Shown here: piece after piece, positions 19,449-27,589 of the stretch
Position numbering within the stretch: position 1 is the stretch's first letter
Layout of the letters: the number at the start of each line of letters is the position of its first letter
Assembly: GCA_019677205.1 (NCBI GenBank)
Contig: JAAMXY010002602.1
Span: 1 to 27,589, forward strand
DNA: 27,589 bases
Direction of reading: 5' to 3'
DNA from: Pinguiococcus pyrenoidosus
Lineage: Eukaryota > Sar > Pinguiophyceae > Pinguiochrysidales > Pinguiochrysidaceae
Notes under the pieces: model-generated
Seen by the model: the letters and a program-made list of their open reading frames with translations, nothing else
Database searches by the model: none
What the model was told of the DNA's origin: nothing
Position numbers and translations under genes: made by a program

Positions 19449-19480
19449 GACAGTGGGACAGTGGGACAGTGGGACAGTGG
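19449..19480. repeat. GACAGTGG minisatellite, four copies
   Basis: Four perfect tandem copies of an 8-base unit followed by one decayed copy (GACAGAAG). It lies at the downstream edge of the AT-rich island. Confidence 0.95.
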
Positions 19481-19648
19481 GACAGAAGGAGAGACTGAGA
19501 GAATGAGGAGGGATGATTTTAGTATTACCTAGCCGCCAGCTCGTACCTGGGAGATACTACAGTAGTCCTCGTCGGAAGTCGCATACCCTACCGTAGTACC
19601 CCCTCATTGTCATTTGGTCATTTGGTCTACCCTTTTTCTGCAGTCAGG

Positions 19649-20111
19649 ATTGGTGCACTGGCAAGAGCCCGCCACTTGAATTGGCCAATGGTGTCTACTC
19701 ACTGCACTTTGTCGGATATTCAAAACGGAGAGCTGGGAGCCATCAAACCAATCATGTGGGCGTCGACTCTCCCCGAAACTGTCCGGGACCGAACTCATCT
19801 GCTATTCAAATGCTGGTCATGTCACGCTCGTCCCCGGAGATTGGCTCCCGTGAAGCAACCGCCACAACCTTGCGCTTCCGATTGGTCCGCCGTCTCTTTT
19901 TGATTCCGCGGAATTGGGAATCTCGTGCTGCCCTTATCCCGCGCATAGCTGCGTCACGGATCGCTGCCACTCTTCCGTTCCCGTGGCGATTTGCGGTTTC
20001 AGGCCGGTGTCTATCTGCCGCATTGTAGGGCCGTCCCAGCCAGATCTTGCTCCTCCTTCAACGCGCCCGACCGCCTCAATCAAAGTTTGAAAGTTTGTAG
20101 GAGCTGATTGG
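19649..20111 (+). promoter_or_regulatory. Cluster of CCAAT/ATTGG boxes
   Basis: ATTGG or CCAAT pentamers occur at 19649-19653, 19685-19689, 19748-19752, 19840-19844, 19881-19885 and 20107-20111, in both orientations and in GC-rich settings such as CCGATTGGTCCG. This pattern is typical of NF-Y-bound promoters. The downstream gene starts at 20175. Confidence 0.45.
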
Positions 20112-20174
20112 GAGACCCGAGCACTTCCGAAAGGCCTCTCAGGAACTGTCGCGCGCGCGCTCCGCCTCGCCAGC

Positions 20175-20513
20175 ATGGGGCAGACGATGAGTGGTGCGGC
20201 GCCCGCGGGACAACGGACTTCTAGCAGCATGGACCTGTCCAAGCCGGCCAGCGAGCCCGGCTGCAAGGAAGAAGAGGCGTGCAAGGACGCCAGCGCCGAC
20301 GAGGCGAGGCGGCCGGCGACCTTGGGCACGCCGCCCAAGGGCTCTCCGCGCCGCTTGTACAAGACGCTGTCTCTAGAGCACTTAGATGAGGACGCGCGCT
20401 CGGGCTGCGACCCCATGGCGGGCCTCACCACGCCGCGCCAGCTCGGGAGCGTGGAGTCGCTGCCTTTCGTGGGCGACGAGCTGGAGGCCGACGATGACGA
20501 GGGCGAGTCCTAG
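20175..20513 (+). CDS. Small disordered protein, probably N-myristoylated (112 aa)
   Basis: A single-exon frame starting MGQTMS: Gly at position 2 and Ser at position 6 fit the N-myristoylation consensus, and Cys residues at 30 and 36 could be palmitoylated. The rest is low-complexity and acidic with Ser, Pro and Thr (KGSPRRLYKTLSLEHLDED, VESLPFVGDELEADDDEGE) and no predicted globular domain. Third codon positions are almost all G or C, as in the certain genes here, which argues that it is translated. SP and TP sites suggest regulation by proline-directed kinases. I recognise no family. A membrane-tethered signalling or scaffold peptide is the likely role, by inference only. It is convergent with XAP5, whose stop codon lies about 260 nt downstream. 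Confidence 0.62.
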   Translation: MGQTMSGAAPAGQRTSSSMDLSKPASEPGCKEEEACKDASADEARRPATLGTPPKGSPRRLYKTLSLEHLDEDARSGCDPMAGLTTPRQLGSVESLPFVGDELEADDDEGES

Positions 20514-20648
20514 GCGACTCTGCCCCGCGCGCACATCCCTGATAGACGACAGTGATAGCACACCTTGCCTTTGGTTGGCGCCCCGGCATGCGGCGGAGAG
20601 AATAGTCTTCATCTCCGGCCTCGGCGCCACGCCGGACCCGCACCCGAA

Positions 20649-20681
20649 GTCGGTGCCGTGCCGGTGCCGGTGCCGGTGCCA
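20649..20681. repeat. (CCGGTG)n short tandem repeat
   Basis: Roughly four to five units of GTGCCG/CCGGTG in the spacer between the myristoylated-protein gene and XAP5, outside both coding regions. Confidence 0.75.
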
Positions 20682-20771
20682 GGACGCTTCTGCGCCCGCC
20701 AACGAAGGGACCACAGTTTGAACACACGAGAGACGCCAGGCGCCACGCCGGGGCTCTTTGAAATATAGCCG

Positions 20772-22401
20772 TTATTTCGCAGACACCTCTCCTCCGTGGA
20801 TCGTGTACTTGCCGCGCTGTACACGGGGATCGTACACTTCCCATCGAGTCGCTGGGAAGATGTGACGGTTCCGGTCGTACCTGCGTGTCCAGACGCGGCA
20901 ACCAAGTGAGTCGGCGCACATGCAACCCAAAAATCACCGATGGAAGACAAGAGAAGACAAAAAACCATACACACAACTACGTACCATCTGCGATCGACCA
21001 CCTTGCCAGGATGGGATTCATCCTTCTCGACGGTCGCGTCATTTGTCAACCGAACATCCTCGTGCACGTCGAAATGGAAGAGCGGCCCAGACTTGCCCCT
21101 GGCCTGTCGTGTGTGATGCAGGGTCGTGTAACGAAGGAACGCGCGACGAACCTCCTCGCGTGGCTGCAGCGTGGCAATGCTCTCTCACCTTGGTGACAAT
21201 CATGTCATAGAAGCTGTAGTGATGTGGGATCATGAGGTCCTCCTTCACGTAGATGAGCTCATCGCTCGCAGTCGTGCGCAACTATCACCAAAAAATGGAG
21301 GTTTGCACCTTAAAGATTTGCACGCCTCCTCCTCATCGTCCTCCTTCGGTGGACGACGTACCTCGGGGAACTCGGGAATGAGCTGCTGCCGGACCTTCTC
21401 CACGAACTTGCCGATGGTCGTTCCCTTGGTCACCGTCAACGACCGGCGATGGCCACTACCGTCCCAGTACGAGTAGGTGACCTCTAGCGCTTCTGCCTTG
21501 AGCCGCTCTTGCTCTTCTCGCCATTCCCTCTCAAGGCGCTGCCGAGAAGCAGAAGGACACGGGAACGTCAGCGCCTACGGCCGCTTGCCCGCCGTCGCAC
21601 CTGCTTCTGGTTGCACTTCACGGACTGCTCTTACCAGCTTCTCACGTTGCAAGGCCTCCTCTCGGAGTCTATCTGGCAAGAAGTCCGTGTCGACAGCCGG
21701 GTTCTTCAGCTTGCTCACCGGCCGATCTGAGGCCTCGGGAGGCTCCGCCGATTCCGATGGCTCGGCAGGACTCTCTGTCGGCTTCGCCGCAGCAGGCTCT
21801 TCTTCGTCTTCTCCAAAGCTGAGCATGGCCCGCTTGCGCTTCTTCATCTTCTTCTTGTCCCGCTTTCTCTTCTCCGCTGCGCCCGGCTGAACCTCTTCGA
21901 CGCGGATGCGGTCCTCTCCCGCTTTCGTCTCTGTCGGGAAAGTGCCGCCGGCGCCGTGGACGCCCCTCTCAATCTCCTCTCGCGCCCTGCGGAACTCCTC
22001 GGCGGTCACCAGGCCATATTTCTTCGTCCGGAACGAGCTCTCATGCTGGTCCGACGAGCTCAGCGCGAACTTGCCATCGATGCCTTTCGTCCTGAAGAGG
22101 TGTCCGCGTGAGAACGCCGCCCTGGCAGGTGGGTTCCAAGGGGGCAACTCACCGGCGCTCCTGCTCCTCTGCAATCTTCCTGTAGTACAGAGAGAAAACG
22201 ACGTTGGTTGGCGCATTTCAAGATCAGTGGAGGATCGACGTCGCAGACGCGCTCAATTGAAACTACGCACCGCTTCTTCTGCTCAAACGCCTCCTGGTCC
22301 TTGTTGCGCTGCTTGGTGAGACGGGCAGCCCTCGCGCCGGCCAGGTTCCCCTCTACGGTGTGAACGCCGGTCGCATCGCGACTGAATTTGCGGTGGTCCA
22401 T
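20772..22401 (-). CDS. XAP5: XAP5/FAM50 family nuclear protein (370 aa)
   Basis: Seven exons: 22401-22271, 22179-22153 (a 27-nt micro-exon), 22091-21635, 21538-21362, 21281-21189, 21103-20985 and 20880-20772. Introns are 91, 61, 96, 80, 85 and 104 nt and all phases close. The N-terminal third is a charged helix, followed by a Lys-rich nuclear-localisation-type cluster ([14 protein letters not shown]) and an acidic disordered stretch. The C-terminal half is the conserved XAP5 domain: [61 protein letters not shown] and [14 protein letters not shown]. Family members are nuclear and tied to pre-mRNA splicing; in plants XCT affects the circadian clock, and in Chlamydomonas and mouse XAP5 proteins are linked to ciliary or sperm-flagellum gene expression. 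It is divergent from Nup58 across 322 nt. Confidence 0.96.
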
Positions 22402-22723
22402 ACTTTGGCGCGAAGAAATCAGACGTCTATGGCGCGTCCTGTGCAGATTTGCTGTAAATCTCGGATTGTTTGGCTAGATACTGATATATATGGGAGATTA
22501 AGTACTCTACAATATTACTTTGCTCAATGATGTAAAATTTGATAGAACGTCTAATACCGTATTTGAATTCTTCAGGCGTTAGGAAAATAATTAAAATTCC
22601 TATTCTAATCATAATTTCATAAATGTATTAAAAACGATTCGGTTAAAAAAACAATTTCGGGAGATTTCCCGCGCAAATTGACCCCAGCAACACACAAAGC
22701 GCGGGATCTCCGGCAAAGCAAAG
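22402..22723. promoter_or_regulatory. AT-rich divergent promoter region of XAP5 and Nup58
   Basis: Shared 322-nt upstream region. About 22440-22650 is strongly AT-rich, unlike the flanking GC-rich genes. An E2F-type site lies on the Nup58 side. No TATA box stands out from the AT-rich background. Confidence 0.55.
22665..22677 (+). promoter_or_regulatory. E2F/DP-type site upstream of Nup58
   Basis: TTTCCCGCGCAAA contains the canonical E2F core TTTCCCGC. It lies 46 nt upstream of the Nup58 ATG and about 265 nt upstream of the divergent XAP5 start. Confidence 0.58.
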
Positions 22724-24547
22724 ATGGCGTTCTCCTTCGGGAAAACGAGCACCACCGCCCCCACGACCGCATCTGCGTCGGGCGGCTTCAACTTCGGCGG
22801 CAAGTCCGGCGGCTCCACGGGTTCAGGCGGAGGCTTCAATTTCGGAGGCGGCACAGGCGGCACAGGCGGCGCCTCATCTTCAGGCGGAGGTTTCAACTTC
22901 GGCGGTAACACCGCGAGCTCTTCGTCTCCAGCTGGGGGCTTCAACTTCGGAGGCAGCACAGGCGCTTCGAGCAATGGCGGTTTCAGCTTCGGCGGCACGA
23001 GTGGCGCCAAAAGCACTTCTCCGGGATTTAACTTCGGCTTAACTGCGTCTTCGAATCAAAGGTGATGAAGTGACGCCACGAAACGCGTTTCTATGCACTG
23101 GAGATGTCTGGGACGCGTCACGAATAACGCTTGCGGGGGTTCTCTTCAAAGCGCAAATGCCGGACAGAGTGGCGCCACTCAGAGCGCCTTCGGATCTTCC
23201 GGCGGATTTGGCGGTTCGTCGTTGTTCGGCAACGCAGGCGCCTCCACTGCGTCGCAATTCAATCAGAGTACCGACGTCAAGCTGGACACTCCGTACAACA
23301 AGCTGCCGGCCAACATGAAGAACGCGGTGGATGAGTTGTGGAAGCAGATTTCCGAGCAGTAAGTGGTTTGAAGCCCCAGAGACTCTCGCCTGCCCCTTCC
23401 CTCTCAGCCTCATGGCCTCGTCTGGTCGGTAGACGGCAATTGGCAGATCGATTGAGAAATGTGAGCGACGCGGATCTCAAGAAGCTCACGGGCGACTTGC
23501 GGCAACTCAAGCAGGGACTGGGAAAGGCGCAGAGCATCCAAAGTGGTTTAAGTAAGTGGCAGGCCTGGCATTCGCGTGGGAGCCTGTTTTTCGCGAAGGG
23601 ATGTCCCCAATGACGATGTGCTCGTTCTCAAGCTGTGGCTGCGGAGGTCGTGCATGAGGATGCCAAAGGGTTGCTGGACGCGACGGAGCGGCATGGCGCG
23701 TGGCCGGTTGCTAGGATGCTGACGCCCACGACGGGGCTGCGGACCCGCGAAGACATGCCTTCGCCTTACCTACGAGAGACGATTGAGCACTTCACGACAG
23801 TTCTGCGCCTCTACGATGCTCAGATCGAGGCACTAGAGCGGCAGCTAGTCAAGCACAGGGCGGCCAAAGGCAGCGGAGACGCAAAGCCCGCCGGAGCGAT
23901 CCCGCCGCACACCATCGCGGAGCTCCTGCGCGTCCAGCAAGCTGCCTTCATGCACGTGGCCGGGTCTGTCGCGACCATCCATGAGAATGTACGTGAGAAG
24001 GAGGGCAGCGCCGGCCTCTCTGCGGGTAAGCCGGGCAATGCATCTCATCCGTCGGCCTCCAGGTGGACACGCTCCGGGCTCGCGTGCGCAAGCGCTCGGA
24101 ACGGGACCCGTTTGCTGCCGCGGACCGCCTAGAGAAGGAAGAGGAGCGGAAGTTTTCGAATCGCATGCGAGGTGAGCAGGGGAGGCTGGACGCAGATTGC
24201 TCCAACTTGAGGGAAACGCGGCTGATTCCTCGTGGCCTTCGCCTTCCTAGGGCTCGCACAACCGAATGCGAGCATGCCCAACGCTCCGATGGGCACCAAC
24301 TCAACGGCGCCATCGGGCGCGCAACAAGCGAGCAATCCGTTCGGATCTGTAACCATGGGAGCGGGCGGGTCAGGTAAATGACCAGAGCACAGTCCGTCGC
24401 GGCCGGGGCACGTGAGGGCGCCACTGAAAGGATGCTCCTGCCCCAGGCGGCTTCAACTTTGCGAGCGGTGCCGCTTCGGACGCCTTCTCCAGCAGGTCTC
24501 GGAGAGGTTCTAGCGGCAAGAAGTCCAAGCCTCGCGGCCAAGGGTGA
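22724..24547 (+). CDS. NUP58: Nucleoporin Nup58/Nup45 (central-channel FG nucleoporin, 450 aa)
   Basis: Seven exons: 22724-23061, 23152-23358, 23433-23551, 23633-23988, 24063-24171, 24251-24373 and 24447-24547. Introns are 90, 74, 81, 74, 79 and 73 nt, and all phases close. Residues 1-155 are a Gly/Ser-rich FG domain with repeated GGFNFGG units and further FG dipeptides that form the permeability barrier. Residues ~160-360 form the coiled-coil domain that assembles with Nup62 and Nup54, including DTPYNKLPANMKNAVDELWKQI, LRNVSDADLKKL and, most characteristic of Nup58, PSPYLRETIEHFTTVLRLYDAQIEALERQL and AGSVATIHENVDTL. The C-terminal tail is Ser/Gly-rich with one NPFG and one GFNF, ending in a basic SSGKKSKPRGQG. 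Animal Nup58 also ends in a basic tail. Its stop codon is only 15 nt from that of convergent ORC3. Confidence 0.93.
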
Positions 24548-24562
24548 CAGAAAGAGCCGTCC

Positions 24563-26926
24563 CTAGGTGAACGCGAATGCGGAACGCACAATTTTGTCCT
24601 TCCGCTTCTTGACGAATCCAACCAGCTCCAGCTCGTAAAGCGCATGAAGGAAGCGCATGCGCAGCGCCTTCGCGTCAAAGTCTCCGGCTTGCTTCAGTGC
24701 GCTGTCAGGGCCGTCAGACAAGCGCAAGCTCAGAGCTTGCGTCGCGAATGCGCGGTACAAATCGTTCATCTGGATCTGCTTTCCCGCGTCCTGGCAGCGA
24801 TCACACGGGAGGCATCAGCACATTTCCGCCTGTCATGATGAGAGCCCCACCGTTCTTGCCCACCTTCACCGCTGACCAAAGGATTCTCAAATCCCACGGG
24901 GCTTCTCCCACTTCTTCTGGAGAACTCGGAGCTCCGCTTCGCTCTCTGACGCATGGTCTTTCGATCGCCTCGCCTATCATCTGTCGAAGGGTTGGAGCAT
25001 GGGAGCTCCGCAGTTGGCCCACGTCGTCAAACCAAAACAACTCGCTCAGTGGCCCCAATCCTGATTCAAGGCCATGTCAGGTCCGCCATCGCGCTCCGAG
25101 AGGGGTCAGCGACGATCTGAAACGCACCGATTCGCTGCACCGCATCTATGAAGAAGGCTTTCACGAGAGCTCGGATGCGCTGCCGCAGCCCGGACTTGAT
25201 CTCCGCCACCGTCGCATCTTGCAGCAGCGCTTTCGGCAAGCCCTCGCCGCCCTTTCTTTCCATCACCAGCAGCACCAGCAGCATCTGCGAGAGAAGCAGG
25301 TAGATATGACCATCGCATGCGAGCGTTGGAGGGGCAGCCCGGAGTCGACGGAAGCCGTACCTTTCGCGATTCCGCTAGGTTTTGCAGGCAGGCGGCATAC
25401 CATGCTTCTTCCTCGAAGTCAACTTGTATTTCGCGGAGCAGTTGTATCCATCGATTGAGAAGCGCAGAGGTGCGCCTGTTGGTATCGACGGCGCGCCACA
25501 GGCTTTCTACGAAGTCTTCGTATCGCCGGCCGCGCCGCAGCACGACCTCCAGAAAGACCCTCGCCGGAGTCTCGCGGAGCCCGAGAATGCGACAGGCCTC
25601 TTGTCCGCATCTCGTCACCAGCCCAATGAGAACTCGCTGGGCGCACTGCTCTCTCGCCCATTGCCGCACTGGTCGGCCGCTCTCTGCTTCGTTTGTCGTT
25701 GCCTTTGCGATGGATGGCAGTATCTTCGACAGCGTCTTCACATCCAGCTGCTCGAGGGAGGAGCGCAGCTTCAGCTCATCCCGGAAATCCTTCATCCGCA
25801 GGAGCGCACAGAAGGAGAAGGGCTTCTTGAAGTGGCACAGCAAGGCGTAGTCGATGTACCGAAGCAGCGTTCGCACGGAGCCATGCTTCTCCAGGAACAT
25901 CGTGCTGAACCAGTAGAGCACTCCGGGCGAGAGCATGACGGGCACCTTGGCGTTGATGAACAGCTCCTCAATCAGATCATCCGCTATTTGCATCGAAGTC
26001 GGCGGCGAGATATGCCTGGGAAGCAGCACTTTGGATTCGAAAGGTAAGCCTGGCGCACTTTCCCTGTGTGGTCTCCGGGGCAGAAAGCTCGTACCGGCTT
26101 CCTGGGATGCACCCAATGGATGCGGAAAGCCCGTGGCAGTCGGCACGACAAAGACCAACCCGATGCTCTCCACGTTCTCCATGCTCGTCAAGTACGAAAG
26201 CAGCAGCTGCATCTCCGAGGACGCCATGCAGTTGCAGTCGTCAAACACCGCGATGAGCCGCGTCTCCGGGCGCAGCTGCAGCAGCATCTGCAGCACTTCC
26301 GCACTCAGACTCTCCGGCAGGACCTCTGCCTCCGCGAGCAGCTGCGTCGTCCTTGGGTCTGCGTAGCTGCCGAGATACTTATGAAGCGCAGTCCTCATAA
26401 AGCTCAGCGTCGAGTACGCCGTGCTCACGTCGTCCGCGCGGAGTCGAAGTGTGAAACACTGCGGCGGCAGAGAACTTTCGAAGTGCAGGGCGAGGTGCTT
26501 GGAGAGCGCCCTTCGTTCCACTTCATGGATGGAGCTCTGCATCAACGCGCAGGAGATGAAACCTGTGTGCTTCTCGCGCATGAAGTCTGCCGCTTCTCGG
26601 AACACATCTCTGTGGAGAGCGCCGTAAACTTGGCTGTACACCTAAGCAGCAACGCCACGGAATCTGAGCGCGCAGGAGCTTAACATCCCTTCTCTCGCAA
26701 CGCGACTTACGTCGTTCACGACAGCGCAGCACTCGCGATAGGCTTCGTATCGAAACCAGGCGGAGTCGGTCTCCTCTATCTTGAACGCTTTGTGCGGCGT
26801 ATGAGTAACCTAGCGACGGCGTGAGTCAACTCGCTCAACTCTGTTTTGGAGGGCGCGCAGGGTACCATGCTCCCTGCGTACCTGTCGATACGGATCGTCT
26901 CGCGGTAGGATGCAGCGAATCGACAT
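24563..26926 (-). CDS. ORC3: ORC3, origin recognition complex subunit 3 (647 aa)
   Basis: Seven exons: 26926-26882, 26809-26711, 26641-26113, 26049-25361, 25284-25128, 25060-24864 and 24790-24563; introns are 72, 69, 63, 76, 67 and 73 nt and phases close. ORC3 belongs to the six-subunit complex that marks replication origins and loads MCM. Family features are the N-terminal segment WFRYEAYRECCAVVND, the degenerate AAA+-like core (LIAVFDDCNCM, GLVFVVPTATG), LLPRHI followed by IADDLIEELFI, then YIDYALLCHFKKPFSFCALL, and the C-terminal winged helix (GKQIQMNDLYRAF, RMRFLHALYELELVGFVKK). No Walker A motif is seen, as expected for ORC3. The 63-nt intron at 26112-26050 has no in-frame stop, so it could be retained. 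Exon 5 to 6 splicing was chosen because it restores the spacing of the ORC3 DICIAYKLH-type helix. The start is the first in-frame ATG, 103 nt downstream of an E2F-type site. Confidence 0.92.
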
Positions 26927-27200
26927 GACTCCGTTGACCACAACGGGGGCCTTGAACGACACCGCGCTGCGGCGTCGAGTTCGCCTGCGATGCGCTGAAT
27001 TGAAAACTGGAGCTGAATTGAATTGAAAGTTTTGGCGGGAAAACTCCCAAGATCTGAAAGTACCGAGGGTACTCCACAACCTGTTTCTTTGTTTCTTTTC
27101 TTCCGGACTGTATATTACAGTATTATAGATGATTAGAACATACTGTACCCGGGTAGCATAAATTGTACGTACGACCACAGAACAACATATCAGTATTCAG
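26927..27200. promoter_or_regulatory. Divergent intergenic region upstream of ORC3
   Basis: Contains the E2F-type site and an AT-rich stretch (about 27090-27195) with short TACTGTA and GTACGTAC palindromes. It probably carries promoters for ORC3 and for whatever lies to the right. Confidence 0.45.
27030..27043 (-). promoter_or_regulatory. E2F/DP-type site upstream of ORC3
   Basis: TTTTGGCGGGAAAA, identical over 14 bases to the site at the CFAP99 start codon. It lies 103 nt upstream of the ORC3 ATG. E2F control of ORC genes is well established in animals and plants. Confidence 0.62.
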
Positions 27201-27274
27201 ATGAGGACGAGGCCACGGGACAGGGACGCGTTGCGTGGGGAGAGCGAGGCGAAGGAGAAGACCGAGCGACGTAG

Positions 27275-27549
27275 GACACCTGAAATTTGTTTCTCAAGAT
27301 CCCATCGTCTTGGATGCATCATCTGCAAGCGATTGGAGATCTTCTGGGAGCTTGCTAGAGCGTCTCAGAGAAGCCCGGACAGAGCTGCAACAGGCGGGCC
27401 ATGCCGGGAGCATCGATCTGAGCACGCCCATCCTCTGCCAACCTCTTTTTGATGTTTTTCCGCGTCTTCGTCAATCAAATTCACACGTGCAGGACGCGGC
27501 GACTGCCCTTGCTGCGATTCGAAGGGAGCTTGGAAGCTTAGAAGCTTAG
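27275..27549 (+). CDS. Possible small gene or exon at the right edge, unrecognised
   Basis: A frame reading HLKFVSQDPIVLDASSASDW, then LLERLREARTELQQAGHAG, and ending RRELGSLEA before a TAG has a protein-like, helix-rich composition with a short coiled-coil stretch. There is no in-frame ATG at its start. An upstream exon at 27201-27234 (ATG, then a GTGGGG donor) would join in phase through an intron of only 40 nt, shorter than any other here, so the 5' end is doubtful. I do not recognise the family. It may also be an exon of a gene that continues beyond the window. Confidence 0.35.
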
Positions 27550-27589
27550 AAGCCCGTGAGATCTCCAAACGGATCTCGTGCCGGGGGCG

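Larger units (their letters stand above)
18860..20174. promoter_or_regulatory. Large divergent intergenic region with AT island, minisatellite and CCAAT boxes
   Basis: About 1.3 kb between the dehydrogenase (-) and the small myristoylated protein (+), with no credible gene. It contains an AT-rich island (about 19283-19420) with a perfect 7-base-arm hairpin (CACTGAC GAA GTCAGTG), an 8-base minisatellite (19449-19480), a stretch of short TAC/GTA palindromes (about 19545-19605) and six CCAAT/ATTGG boxes between 19649 and 20111. The right-hand third reads as a promoter for the gene at 20175. Confidence 0.55.

Noticed and set aside
25106-26641. Reading this gene as ORC4
   Set aside because: No Walker A or B ATPase motifs are present. 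The LLPRHI region, the helix preceding the winged helix and the C-terminal ALYELELVGFVK motif fit ORC3 instead.
1-27589. tRNA, rRNA, CRISPR, insertion sequences or retroelements
   Set aside because: No tRNA A/B-box pair with a cloverleaf, no rRNA-like stretch, no direct-repeat arrays with spacers and no transposase or reverse-transcriptase motifs were seen on either strand by eye. A tRNAscan or RepeatMasker run would settle this.

Overview
This is a gene-dense nuclear segment from a eukaryote. Nearly every gene is broken by short GT-AG introns, mostly 60-120 nt with donors such as GTGAGT, GTACGT, GTGCGT and GTAAGT. Coding DNA is GC-rich with many G/C third positions; several intergenic stretches are AT-rich. 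An FtsZ gene shows that the organism has, or had, a plastid. The FtsZ protein starts with a signal-peptide-like segment followed by a Gly-Phe-Ser-Pro, arginine-rich stretch, the pattern of plastid proteins crossing an ER-type outer membrane in algae with complex (secondary, red-type) plastids. CFAP99 indicates a ciliated or flagellated life stage, and XAP5 fits one. The best reading is a flagellate alga with a complex plastid; the lineage cannot be fixed from this window.

Layout, left to right: the 3' part of a divergent cold-shock-domain (UNR/CSDE1-like) gene (+, 1-2781); CFAP99 (-, 3112-5663); a 968-residue coiled-coil protein (-, 5890-9105); head-to-head with it, an unrecognised protein with ubiquitin-like and SAM-like regions (+, 9619-11861); a TNFAIP8/TIPE-like domain fused to an RGS domain (-, 12138-13726); plastid FtsZ (+, 14752-16771); dihydrolipoamide dehydrogenase (-, 17167-18859); a small disordered, probably N-myristoylated protein (+, 20175-20513); XAP5/FAM50 (-, 20772-22401); nucleoporin Nup58 (+, 22724-24547); ORC3 (-, 24563-26926); and a fragmentary reading frame at the right edge (+).

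Exon-intron structures were worked out by hand from splice-site consensus, reading-phase agreement across each junction and, where known, family conservation. Phases close throughout except in the 3' part of the 9619-11861 gene, which remains ambiguous.

The genes do not form an operon or a single pathway. Two themes stand out. Canonical E2F/DP sites (TTTSSCGC) lie within about 105 nt upstream of the start codons of CFAP99, FtsZ, Nup58 and ORC3, and CFAP99 and ORC3 share the same 14-base version. This suggests S-phase co-regulation of DNA replication, plastid division, pore assembly and possibly cilium building. The most novel gene is the TIPE-RGS fusion, which physically joins a lipid-binding fold linked to G-alpha-i in animals to a G-alpha GTPase-activating domain.
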